A stretch of 64,000 bases of DNA. Source: Bradyrhizobium ontarionense. GTDB taxonomy: Bacteria > Pseudomonadota > Alphaproteobacteria > Rhizobiales > Xanthobacteraceae. The position numbers and the translations under genes were made by a program. Below the pieces are notes generated by a model that was not told where the DNA came from, ran no database searches, and saw only the letters and a program-made list of their open reading frames with translations. The number at the start of each line of letters is the position of its first letter. The stretch's first letter is position 1. The stretch is from the NCBI RefSeq assembly GCF_021088345.1, contig NZ_CP088156.1, positions 4,774,001-4,838,000 on the forward strand. The letters are read 5' to 3'. Shown here one piece after another: positions 17,640 to 26,800 of this stretch.

Positions 17640-18095
17640 CGCGATCGGCGCCCGAGTTGTCCTGAAGACACAGCCCTCATCGACGAGGGCGCAGGGAAGA
17701 CCGGGTGCCCAACGCACCCATGGCCCCCGTGCGAAAAGAATGCACGGGGCAGGAACCACAGGTCGCGCCGGAATCACGCCGGCCTTCCCTGCACAGTGGT
17801 TTACGGCTTACTTCGTGCTCTCCCCGGGGACCGGCTTGTTTGCCCCCGTCGCGCCAACGCGTCATCGCGCTGCGCTTGACACCAGCATCGGGATGCCAGG
17901 ACCACACGACTTGACCATCCGCACCAGGGCCGCTCGTCAGTCGGCCACGGCACGTCCACCGCATCCCAGGCCCAACGTCCGTGACGACGCGCACGCCCCT
18001 CCGAGGAGCCCGGGACGTCGAGAAAGGTGCTTCTGATTTGCCCGACGGCGCAAGCGTTGTAGGGTGCGACATGTTAACGCGACGGGCAATTTTCA
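17640..18095. repeat. Structured intergenic element resembling a dispersed Bradyrhizobium repeat
   Basis: The 543 bases between rfbB and the SGNH gene contain no convincing gene. They hold several GC-rich stem-loops: GGGTGC/GCACCC at 17703-17719, an 8-bp stem CCCCGTGC/GCACGGGG at 17725-17749 with a 9-base loop, and GCCGG/CCGGC at 17767-17783. Phrases such as CATCGACGAGGGCGCAGGGA, TCTCCCCGGGGACCGG and GATTTGCCCGACGG match what I remember of a repeat found many times between genes in Bradyrhizobium and relatives, often mis-annotated as small hypothetical proteins. That match is from memory and unverified; the borders are approximate. Confidence 0.55.
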
Positions 18096-18125
18096 CATAT
18101 CGCCCCACGTCGATGAGAGCCCCAC

Positions 18126-19067
18126 ATGGCGCACGTGACAAACGATGTATTCGAAGGTGACGACAATCACCTCTTCCTAGTTGGCGGCACCAACAATGTG
18201 CAGCAGCTGTTCACCGAATCCGACGATGCCCTTCGATCCATCTGCTCTGGCTGGAGCAATCTTTTAGCTGAACGCGCGGAGACTGCGGCCCGCAAGGGCA
18301 CGCGCTACCTCCACTGCTTTGTTCCAGACAAGCTGTCGATCTTGCGCGACAAAGCCAGTTCGATCACATCGAATATGCGTTTTCCCGCAGAAGAACTCGA
18401 GAGGATCGACGACCCTCTCCTGACGCGCACTATAGTGCCGTTGACGGCATACCTCAGGAAGCAGGCGAGAACATACAACATATTCCACAAAACAGATACA
18501 CACTGGACGATCGAAGGTGCCTATAGCGCCTACCAGATGCTCTGCTCATATATGGACGTACCGCAAAATGCGGAACTCATTATACGCCCTGCACCATCAA
18601 TCCAGGGCAGCTGGGACTTGGGTTCCAAACTGATTCCGCACAGGACCGAGACGATCCGGTTTGGACGATTTGGAATCGGCGCCTCACGTACGAATGCGAA
18701 TGAGTTGGTAACGATTCGCGAAGCGGGCCAGCTTCCAAATGGTCTCATGCTTCATGTCGGCTCAATGGTAGAGTACCAAAACGAGCGGGAGGCGAAATCT
18801 GACATTCGGCTCCTGGTTTTCGGGGACTCCTTTTTTGAGTATCGCCCCCATATGCTCACAGGGATGTTCGCAGAGACCGTTCGCACTGTGATGTTTGTCT
18901 GGTCGTCTTCAATTGACTGGGAGATAGTCGACGAATTCAAGCCTGACATTCTTCTTACCGAGATCGCCGAGCGGTTTATGCGGAGCATACCTAAAGACGA
19001 CATTGACATTAAGATGCACGCCAACAAAAAACTCCAAGATGCACTTCGATCCCAGCCTTCTGGATGA
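18126..19067 (+). CDS. AlgX/AlgJ-like SGNH protein, candidate polysaccharide O-acetyltransferase
   Basis: This 313-residue protein has the layout of the AlgX/AlgJ SGNH-like domain, which adds acetyl groups to polysaccharides. The Asp-His pair sits in TDTHWTIEGAYSAYQ. The putative nucleophile Ser is in VFGDSFFEY. The early region NHLFLVGGTNNVQQLF matches the usual opening of the domain, and CFVPDKLSILRD resembles the 'PeK' strand. Unlike AlgJ/AlgX, no signal peptide or membrane anchor is visible, so the site of action is unclear. The DNA is clearly AT-richer than the rfb genes, as in the next three genes, pointing to acquisition as a block. Acetyl donor and polymer are unknown. Confidence 0.78.
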   Translation: MAHVTNDVFEGDDNHLFLVGGTNNVQQLFTESDDALRSICSGWSNLLAERAETAARKGTRYLHCFVPDKLSILRDKASSITSNMRFPAEELERIDDPLLTRTIVPLTAYLRKQARTYNIFHKTDTHWTIEGAYSAYQMLCSYMDVPQNAELIIRPAPSIQGSWDLGSKLIPHRTETIRFGRFGIGASRTNANELVTIREAGQLPNGLMLHVGSMVEYQNEREAKSDIRLLVFGDSFFEYRPHMLTGMFAETVRTVMFVWSSSIDWEIVDEFKPDILLTEIAERFMRSIPKDDIDIKMHANKKLQDALRSQPSG

Positions 19068-19107
19068 CTGCACAGGAAGGTGTCGTTTCACTGCTGAGGT
19101 ACAAAAT

Positions 19108-20061
19108 ATGCTTGAGACGAGACTTCTCAATTGGGAGGAAAACGCCGATCAAATTTGCCGAGAGATCGCTGGGCGCGAATCGCCAATCAAGGTCGTTTTG
19201 AAAACGAAAGACGAGCGGTTCCTTTTGAAGCGATGGATCCAGCACTACATCGATCTCTTCGGATCCGACGGAATAGTTATATTTGATAACGGCTCAACCA
19301 ACGAGTCGGTGATTGAAACATACGAAGCATATTCAGATCGTATATTGATTTACACATACAAAGGGTCCGTTGACACAATTCATATTACTACCAACTTCAA
19401 GCGGCTATACGACGCCCTAAGACAATCATCGGAATACTTCGCATTTCTTGATACCGATGAATTCCTAGTTGGAATGAACGAAGACAAATTGTTGTCTGCG
19501 GACGCCACACGAAGCCAAATTTTGCACTCGGGAAAAGCCGCGTACTTTGGCGTATGGCTTCAGAATCTTGCCAAAAGCGATAGACGGTTCTGGCTGACCG
19601 AGGACCGGCTGGTACAAGGCATGCTCTGGGGTAAGCCGATAATCCGGAGAGATGCAGTCCTGCCTGAGTTTGTGAATCACAATCATCAACTTGTGAGCCT
19701 CATGGATGACACCACGCCCCTAGTTGCGGATTTGTTTTTGCTACATCTGAATCTGCTCTTCCCGAGGCAGCGGATCGAAGCAAACCTGCGAAAATTAGTC
19801 ACTTTTGGAGCAATTTCGCCGGGAACCCGTCCAGAAGACCTTCTTCACGAAGATGCCCAGCGGTTTCCCAAAGGAAATGTGCGGAACTGGATTCAGGAGA
19901 TCAAGAATCTTTTGGCGACGGAGAACGAGGTTGTTCCAACAAGTCTGCCGCCTGACGCAATCGAGTTTCTTCAAGACGGAAAGCTTGAATTCACCAAAGA
20001 AACTCAGAAGCCGCTCCTTTCGTCCTTCTTAAGGGACGCGCGATCCTACTTGAAACGCTGA
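19108..20061 (+). CDS. GT2_4-type glycosyltransferase
   Basis: This roughly 317-residue protein resembles Glyco_tranf_2_4/GT92-like enzymes. It has KVVLKTKDERFLLKRWIQHY (the usual 'K-N-E-x-x-L-x-E-W-I-x-Y-H' opening), the strand GIVIFDNGSTNES and the DXD-like metal site FLDTDEFL. The ATG at 19108 was chosen because GAGG lies 8 bases upstream and it removes an overlap with the SGNH gene; an earlier in-frame ATG at 19039 would add 23 residues. The encoded sugar is unknown. Codon usage is AT-rich like its neighbours. It probably forms an operon with the SGNH gene and the following WbsX/GH99-like gene (19-base gap). Confidence 0.8.
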   Translation: MLETRLLNWEENADQICREIAGRESPIKVVLKTKDERFLLKRWIQHYIDLFGSDGIVIFDNGSTNESVIETYEAYSDRILIYTYKGSVDTIHITTNFKRLYDALRQSSEYFAFLDTDEFLVGMNEDKLLSADATRSQILHSGKAAYFGVWLQNLAKSDRRFWLTEDRLVQGMLWGKPIIRRDAVLPEFVNHNHQLVSLMDDTTPLVADLFLLHLNLLFPRQRIEANLRKLVTFGAISPGTRPEDLLHEDAQRFPKGNVRNWIQEIKNLLATENEVVPTSLPPDAIEFLQDGKLEFTKETQKPLLSSFLRDARSYLKR

Positions 20062-20080
20062 ACGTGGAAATTTGCCGCAC

Positions 20081-21229
20081 ATGATCCTGAACTCAGTAAC
20101 ACGCCGGCAACTTTGTACGGCGCTTGCCGGATACCTGCTGGTACCACGCAGTGCGTCTGCAGGAGCAAGATGCGCAACTTTCGGCGCCATAAGGTGGGAC
20201 GCGCAATACTGCAATACGAAGGGGGAGCCATGCTTCGAAGAAGGTAGAGCTCTAAGCCCGGCGAAGTGGCATTTTCGGGCTCCGGTACACAGCCGCGACA
20301 TAGGCACAGGAGAGCTGACGTTTGACGCAACCCAGCAAACATTCGACCACGAGATCCAGGTCGCTCACCAAGCTGGACTTGGTTATTGGGCGTACCTCGC
20401 CTACGGCAAAGACGGCAAACTCGACTTTACTCATTCGATGATGAGCGGACTTAACTTTCACAGAAAGAGCACCATCTCTTCGCGAGTGAATTACTGTTTG
20501 ATATCGACTTTAGATACTTTGGGAAGGGCCAAGGCGTTCGATGACGCCATAGGCCGGATCTGCGACTTGTTTAGTGATCGAAATTATCAACGCACGCCAG
20601 ATGGGCGCCCCGTATTGTTTTTGTACTACCTCGCTGCTCTTCTCCCCGGTTATTGGGCGAACTCCACCTTCGAACTTGAGAGCGCATTAAAGGCGTTACG
20701 AGCTAGATCGAGGAAGGCCGGCCATGGCGATCCGTTTATCGTCCTGTTGCACGGACCTCCGCCGGAAGCCGAGGCGGTCCGTTCGCAGATCGGCGCCGAT
20801 GCAATATCCACATATGGGATTAGCTTAGGCCCAAACGGAAACGCAGCCTATTCCAAGCTTGAGAATTATATTGAGAGCTATTGGCGCACAGAAGCGCAGG
20901 TGACCAAGGCTGGGGTAGTGCCGACCGTAGTCGTTGGATGGGATTCAAGGCCGCGCAAGGAAACTCCGCCAGCCTACGACAAGCGAGATTATAGCCGCAT
21001 CGATCGCCAAGCGCACGTCGAAATAGCAACGCCCGGAGAATTCGCTACTGCTTGCCAGAAGGCAGAGAGATTCGTAGTAGACCACCCAAGTATATGCCCG
21101 TACGGGCTTGTATTGATTTACTCTTGGAACGAATATAGCGAAGGTGGAGCTCTAGCTCCAACCATTGGGGATCCGAACTCATCAATGCTGCGCGCTGCGA
21201 GAGACACGCTATCTTCTTGCACAAAGTAG
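20081..21229 (+). CDS. WbsX/GH99-like protein, exported
   Basis: This 382-residue protein begins with a twin-Arg-containing hydrophobic leader (VTRRQLCTALAGYLLV, Ala-rich site near 27), consistent with export, possibly by Tat. The body resembles the Glyco_tran_WbsX/GH99-like fold: FGAIRWDAQYC and HEIQVAHQAGLGYWAYLAYG near the start, and YSWNEYSEGG near the end, the counterpart of the A-W-N-E-W-x-E-G signature. It may be a glycoside hydrolase acting on the polymer or a transferase-like protein; the family is poorly characterised. The ATG at 20081 was preferred to a TTG at 20072. It converges on the next gene with a 14-base gap. Confidence 0.72.
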   Translation: MILNSVTRRQLCTALAGYLLVPRSASAGARCATFGAIRWDAQYCNTKGEPCFEEGRALSPAKWHFRAPVHSRDIGTGELTFDATQQTFDHEIQVAHQAGLGYWAYLAYGKDGKLDFTHSMMSGLNFHRKSTISSRVNYCLISTLDTLGRAKAFDDAIGRICDLFSDRNYQRTPDGRPVLFLYYLAALLPGYWANSTFELESALKALRARSRKAGHGDPFIVLLHGPPPEAEAVRSQIGADAISTYGISLGPNGNAAYSKLENYIESYWRTEAQVTKAGVVPTVVVGWDSRPRKETPPAYDKRDYSRIDRQAHVEIATPGEFATACQKAERFVVDHPSICPYGLVLIYSWNEYSEGGALAPTIGDPNSSMLRAARDTLSSCTK

Positions 21230-21243
21230 CAGCTAACAGCTCA

Positions 21244-22110
21244 CTACAGCACCGAGCGATTGAATCTAGCCGGCAGGCTTGTCAAGAACTTATCCCGCAC
21301 ATCTGGAAGCTTGTAAATTGGACTAGAAGCTTGTTCGGAGATTGAGGCAGACACTTCGGCTATGCGATCTGAGAACTTGAACTCATCATCAACGCGGCGC
21401 TCAAAACCGCTGAAATATCGAAACTGAGCCGCTGTTTCCTGGTCGGATTGCCGCTGATAGTGCCAATTTGAAGAGTCCTTCCAAGCCATCTCTCTCGTCA
21501 TCGAAAGGCGCTTGAGAGCGTAATCGTAGTCTGCCCATCTTAAGTGAAAATTATACAGCCGGCCGAATGTCGGAGACAACGAGCAGCTGTGGAAGCCCGG
21601 AGCATATACGACGTCCTTGCGGGTGATTGCTGGCTTGCACATGGGTGAAACGAATTGTACATGGCGCCTTTGCTCAAAAATCGACTTAGTCGGGTCTAGG
21701 GCCGCTTCAAGACCAAGAACATGATGCACGTTCAGACCAATCGCGGCTAATGCGTCGCCAGGAGTCTGGGTTATGTAATCCTTCAGCGAAGAATATTGGG
21801 TCGGATCGGCAACCAGAAACTCGTCACAATCCGTGACAACAACCGCGTCATAGTCCCTGCGAACTAAATTTGCGAATGACGATACGAAGGCGGTCCGCGC
21901 AACGTCGTCGAATTCAGATCGCCTATAGCGTACGCGAGAAGAAGGATAGAGATCAGCCGTAGTCCCGTCGTCTGAATCGTTATCAATTATAAAGAGATTT
22001 TCACGCCCAAGCTGGCGACCATAATAGTCGAGCCATAGCGGCAGGAACAGCATCTCGTTCCAAACCATCGTAACAGCCGCAACTCTTGGCTGATTGATTG
22101 ACGTTGACAT
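21244..22110 (-). CDS. GT2_4-type glycosyltransferase
   Basis: This 288-residue protein shows the family opening VAAVTMVWNEMLFLPLWLDYYG, the nucleotide strand LFIIDNDSDDGTT and the metal motif VVVTDCDEFLVAD. It resembles Glyco_tranf_2_4 proteins, a group often found in surface polysaccharide loci; the sugar is unknown. The region GFHSCSLSPTFGRLYNFHLRWADYDY carries the conserved His residues late in this family. It lies 50 bases downstream of the pyruvyl transferase gene on the same strand, a probable operon. Its DNA is AT-richer than the pyruvyl transferase gene, so the composition border falls near 22150. Confidence 0.82.
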   Translation of the reverse strand: MSTSINQPRVAAVTMVWNEMLFLPLWLDYYGRQLGRENLFIIDNDSDDGTTADLYPSSRVRYRRSEFDDVARTAFVSSFANLVRRDYDAVVVTDCDEFLVADPTQYSSLKDYITQTPGDALAAIGLNVHHVLGLEAALDPTKSIFEQRRHVQFVSPMCKPAITRKDVVYAPGFHSCSLSPTFGRLYNFHLRWADYDYALKRLSMTREMAWKDSSNWHYQRQSDQETAAQFRYFSGFERRVDDEFKFSDRIAEVSASISEQASSPIYKLPDVRDKFLTSLPARFNRSVL

Positions 22111-22160
22111 TCAAACACCACTGGATGCAGACATAATTGTGGGCATAGGCGGCCCCGCAA

Positions 22161-23261
22161 TCACCTTGTAGAAAGATTGTTAGCTCGCAAGAACTCGACG
22201 TACTTTGGATAGAGATCACTGTAGCGTCGGTTAAGTTTGCTGGGCTCACTCAACTCATATAATTGTCGAACGTTGACCTCATTCAGCTTTACAATGCTGA
22301 CATTCGGCATGCCAAGAAAGCTGCACATATCCTCTGTCCGCGTATCGTGGCAGATGACCAGTGCCGGCACGCCTCGCTGAATTGCCGCCATGCAACCATG
22401 AAAGCGCGTGCCGAAGACGAAATCGTAGTTCGACATTGCATCGAGCCACTGATCGACGTCGAAGAAGACCTTCACATGCTCATTAGCCCAGGCCCGTGCG
22501 GCGTCGGCGGGGACCGCACCACTCAGGAAGGTGACGATCTCGTTCAGTTGGGCATCAGTCGAAGCGCCAAGTTGACGGTCCGCGAGCCTGATCTCGGCCT
22601 GCTCGCTCTGGGCAATGAAGTCGCCCTTCCATTCGACGCCGGCGCGGTAGATGTCCAGCACATGGTTCTTCATCTTCTCCTTGTCGAAGGAGTGTCCGAT
22701 GACGTCGCGCGAGGCATTGATCGAGATACGCTTGACCTGATCGAATGGCTTGGCCTGCAGGTTGAGGCCACCCGGCCCGCGCATGTAGAACGACGGACAG
22801 CCAGTAACGGTGACGTTGTGAACGCCGCGCCGTGCAAGCACCTGCTGCGTATAAGGGCCACGCACGCCGATGCTCGGCACCCGCTCCGCAATCACCTTCA
22901 CGAAGCGCTCGGTGCCGGGCATCAGCTCGATGTTGGGATCATAGCTGTTGGACTGCGCACCAAGCCCGACGATCGCGACCGGTAGATCGGCACGCTCGAT
23001 ATAATCAGCCATCCCGCCGAAATCGAATTTCGGGAACAGGAAGTTCGCGGCGGCGATCACGATCATGTCGAAGCGCTCGTGAACCTCCTTGGGATCGATC
23101 CGGTAATCCCACGAGATGTCGCTGTAGGCGATCTGGCTGAGCAGACCATAGGCAATGACCTGGTTGCCGGTGTTGCCCCCGGTCTTCGCCAGCTTGGACA
23201 TCGGGTCCTCGCCGGGCTCGGCTGATATGCTGGGCGTGGCCCCGAGCAGGAAAATTTTCAC
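22161..23261 (-). CDS. Polysaccharide pyruvyl transferase family protein
   Basis: This 366-residue protein has the GT-B-like fold of the PS_pyruv_trans family, which puts pyruvate ketals on sugars of surface polysaccharides using phosphoenolpyruvate. Visible blocks are TGGNTGNQVIAYGLL (the usual G-x-x-N-x-G-D/N loop), AIVGLGAQSNSYD, VPSIGVRGPYTQQVL, VTGCPSF and the C-terminal FGTRFHGCMAAIQRGVPALVI with the conserved R-x-H. The start is GTG at 23261, with a strong GGAGGAG box 5-6 bases upstream. It could also be an N-acyl or pyruvate transferase of slightly different specificity. It sits between a repeat protein and a GT2-type gene on the same strand. Confidence 0.88.
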   Translation of the reverse strand: MKIFLLGATPSISAEPGEDPMSKLAKTGGNTGNQVIAYGLLSQIAYSDISWDYRIDPKEVHERFDMIVIAAANFLFPKFDFGGMADYIERADLPVAIVGLGAQSNSYDPNIELMPGTERFVKVIAERVPSIGVRGPYTQQVLARRGVHNVTVTGCPSFYMRGPGGLNLQAKPFDQVKRISINASRDVIGHSFDKEKMKNHVLDIYRAGVEWKGDFIAQSEQAEIRLADRQLGASTDAQLNEIVTFLSGAVPADAARAWANEHVKVFFDVDQWLDAMSNYDFVFGTRFHGCMAAIQRGVPALVICHDTRTEDMCSFLGMPNVSIVKLNEVNVRQLYELSEPSKLNRRYSDLYPKYVEFLRANNLSTR

Positions 23262-23372
23262 GGCGCTCCTCCGGAGACGTTATCAGGTTCCAAACCGGAA
23301 TGCGCCGGTTCTGTTGCGAACATTTCTCGCCGGAAAATCAAACTTTGCCAAGCCGGCCGCAACCTTCAATCG

Positions 23373-23816
23373 CTATTGTCCCTTGATGGCGGCCTTCCAT
23401 TGCGCGGCTTCGGCCTCGTAATCCGCTGCGGGGCTGCGGCCCTCCCCACCTCCCATGGTATGGAAATGGGCTTCCGCCGATCTGAGCCGTCCGTCGCGGA
23501 CCGCATTGGCGACATCCGGGTATTTCGCCAGATACCAATCTGTATCCACGACCGGTCCACTACCCTTCCGGCCCTCGAAATAACCGTAGCCGAGATAGTG
23601 CATATGCGCGCTCTCGATCTCGCCGCGCTCGATCGCCTTGGCGACGTCCGGGTTCTCGGCGAGGTAGCGTTGCTCATCGAACTCGCTGGTGGCAAGCGCA
23701 ATCTGCAACAGCAGCTTCAACAGCCTGGCGGGCACCTCGATTCGCCCGTTGCCGTTGAGGTCGGCCTTGGACGCGTTCAAGGCGGCCATCAAGGAATCGG
23801 CTGATGGAACGTACAT
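23373..23816 (-). CDS. Small protein of two 'YLAxxPDV' repeats
   Basis: This 147-residue protein consists mainly of two copies of a roughly 40-residue unit. The first has FDEQRYLAENPDVAKAI and GYGYFEGRKG (about residues 46-85). The second has DTDWYLAKYPDVANAV and GGGEGRSP (about 90-130). The same unit occurs five times at the N-terminus of the 1299-residue protein encoded just upstream. I remember such units from secreted and Hint-containing bacterial proteins, but no function is established. There is no signal peptide. Acidic and basic residues alternate, suggesting a soluble helical domain. It lies 75 bases downstream of that large gene and 111 bases upstream of the pyruvyl transferase gene, all on the minus strand. 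Confidence 0.75.
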   Translation of the reverse strand: MYVPSADSLMAALNASKADLNGNGRIEVPARLLKLLLQIALATSEFDEQRYLAENPDVAKAIERGEIESAHMHYLGYGYFEGRKGSGPVVDTDWYLAKYPDVANAVRDGRLRSAEAHFHTMGGGEGRSPAADYEAEAAQWKAAIKGQ

Positions 23817-23891
23817 GTGGAAACCCCGCGATTATGGACATCATCCAAAGTGGTAACGAAAATTCCGGCCGCCGGCCCCGTCCAGTGGCGA

Positions 23892-26800
23892 TCAGCCCTG
23901 GGCCGCCTTCGGCTTCTTGGCCTTGGCGGCCTCCAGCGGCGCGCCCAGGAGCTGGGCCGTCACCTCCGCCAGATAGACCGCCTGGGACGACCGGCCGCGG
24001 TCGTCGAGGCCGAAGCGGCCGCGGGCGACGTCGTGCATGGCCGCGATCTCGTCGACATGCTTCTGCGCCTTCAGCGAATGGGTGACCGAGGCAGCGTGGC
24101 GGCGGTGGACGTTGAGGGGATCGGCGACATAGGCTATCCTGGCGCCCGGCGCGGCCAGGCACTCCAGATAGATCCGCCAGTCGCCGGCCATCCGCAAGGA
24201 TGCGAGATCGCCGCGGCAATTGTCGAGCGCGCGCAACAGCGCCTCGCGGCGCCACAGCACCGAGGAGACGTTCAGGATGGTGTTCTTGACGCTGAGATAG
24301 CGACGGGCGAAATCCAGCCCCTCGAACACCTCGGTGCGCGCTAGCGCGCCGGGCTCGATCGAGGCGAAATAGGGCTTGTAGCTGGCATAGAGATGAGCGC
24401 CGTCGCCGTCGATCGCCTTCGAATCGGTGAAGCCGAAGCCGATCGAGGGATCGCTCTTCATCAGCGCGAGCAGGCTGGACAGGAAGGTGGGCTCGGAGAG
24501 ATCGTCGGCCTCGGCGATCCACAGGAACTCGCCGCGCGCCATCTCGGCCGCCCTGGTCCATTGCGCGAACACCGAGCCTGAATTCTGCTCGTTCAGCACC
24601 AGAGTGAGATCGCGCTGGCGCTCCTCGGCGACCTTCATGATGACGTTGACGCTGTCGTCCGACGAGCAGTCGTCGAGCACGATGACCTCCTCGACCGGAT
24701 GGTTCTGGTCGAAGATGGTGCCGAGCCGCTCCGGCAGGCAGTGGGCGTAGTTGTAGTTGGGGACCGCGACCGAGACGGTCGGCATCTTCGGAACCGCGAG
24801 GCGGACGAGATCGCGGACATAGTCGAGGAAATCGAACTTGGTCGCCACCAGCTCGACCATGCGGCTGCGCTCGGCCGACGGCAGCGGCTGGCCGAGGTAG
24901 CGCTCGATGGCGCGGGCCATCGCGGCGACGTCGCAATACGGCACCACGGTGCCGACGCGCTCCTGCACCATGAAGCCGGGAATGCCGCCGGATTCGGCAA
25001 AGGTGACCACGGGCACGCCGACGCTCAAGGCCTCCAGCGCCACGGTCGGGAATGGGTCCTCGCGCGAGGTCAGCGCGAACACGTCCGAGGCCGAGAACAG
25101 CGCCTGCATGTCGGAGCGGTAGCCCAGCATGTGGAAGGTGCCGGAGGTCTCGGCGCGGCGGATCTCCTGGTCCAGCCATTCGCGCAACGACGGATCGAGG
25201 CCGCCGACCCAGGCGAAATGCACCCGGCCCTCGGCGTGGCGGATCTGGTTGCGCAGCTGAAGGAACAGGTCGAAGCCCTTGCGCAGATCGGCATAGCCGA
25301 CGCCGAGCACGAGCGCATCCTGGTCGGACAGGCCGAGTTCGCGGCGCACGACGTCGCCGGCATCGACGTCCCGGGTCATCTGCTTGTAGCTGCCCTGGGC
25401 GCGGATCAGGAAACGCTGGTCGTTGCGGTCGATCTCGAGCGCCTCGGCGAGCTTGTCGCGGACGAACTCCGAGGCGAACACGACGCGGTCGGCGCGCATC
25501 AGGGCGTTGCGGGCGGTGTCCTCGAGGTTCTTCTCCTTCAGGATGCGCGGCAGCTCGTGAACCAGCGAGATCACCCGCAGGCCGATCTGCGACAGGATGC
25601 GCACGGCCAGGCCCGCGGCCGAGGTGTTGACGACCGCCGAGGTGAAGCCCTTCTCCTTGAAGTGGGTCAGCGCGGCCGGCAGCTCGCTCGGCTGCTTCAG
25701 CACCGTGAGCGGCGCGACCTGGCGATAGTCCTGCTCCATCGCGCCGCCGGCGAGCAGCAGATATTCGACCTCGAAATTGAAGCTGGAGCGCAGGGTCTTG
25801 CCGATCGACAGCAGCAGGTGCTGCGCGCCGCTCGGGAAGGCGTCGTGGCCGACCAGCAGGATCTTGGGCGAGGACAAATCACGCGTCAGCCCGGTGACGG
25901 CGCGCGCGGTGGCGTTGAGATAGGCCGAGCCGTAATGCAGGTCGGGCTCGAGATAGGCGCCCTCGCACCATTCGTTCCAGGCGTTGATGCAGACGATCGG
26001 CTCGCCGAAAAACGTGTTCTTCTGGGCGCGCTCGACCAGGGCGGCGAGCCACGTCTCGTATTTCTGCGGCGTCGAGCCCTGGATGACGAGGCCGGTGCCC
26101 TGGCGGCGGGCGTCGTTGTCCCAGCTCGGCACGGCGGTCTTGATCAGCGGGAACGCCGGCGCCGGCTCGTCGAGCGAATATTTGGCGACGTCCTCGAAAC
26201 TGTAGATCTGGCCGGAGAAGGTGTCGTCGAGGATCTTGTGCTCGGAGGTGCGCAGCTGGGTGAACTTGGTGATCTTGTGCGGCGGAAACTCGATGGCGCC
26301 GTCGAGCCCGTTCGGCGCGGGGTCGAAATCATCGAAGCTCTGGCTCATGATGATGATCGGGTCTTCGCCGAACTTCTTGGCGAACACGGCGCGCCAGCGC
26401 GCGATCACGTTGGCGGTGTCCGGGATCAGCCGCGGACGGTAGATCATCAGGAGCGGGCGGCCCTGGATGCGGATGTAGCGCGGGTCCTTGAAATGGCGGT
26501 TGAAGTCGCCGAGCAGGCGGGCATCGTCGTCGGACAGATAGTCCTGCGAGATCAGCACCTCGCCTTCCATGCCGTCCCAGCGCCGGGTCCAGTTCTCGTT
26601 GGCCCACATCAGGCAGAACGGCATCTTGATGTCGCGGGCCTTCAGGAACTGCTCCAGCGGCTTCTCCATCAGCCGCTTGCCGTTGAACCAGTAGTAGTAA
26701 TACACGAAGCCGTGGACGCCGCCGGCCTGCGCCAGCGCGACCTGCCGGCGAATGGTCTCGATGTCGGTCAGCGAATAGAAGCCGAGGTCACGCGGGACGC

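Noticed and set aside
15558..17777. 739-codon minus-strand frame across rfbA-rfbB
   Set aside because: Antisense shadow of two well-supported rfb genes; GC-rich codons keep the frame free of stops.
17266..18141. Open frames on both strands in and around the rfbB-SGNH gap
   Set aside because: Arg/Pro/Ser-rich translations with no ribosome binding sites; they cover the structured repeat and look like the spurious proteins often annotated in such repeats.
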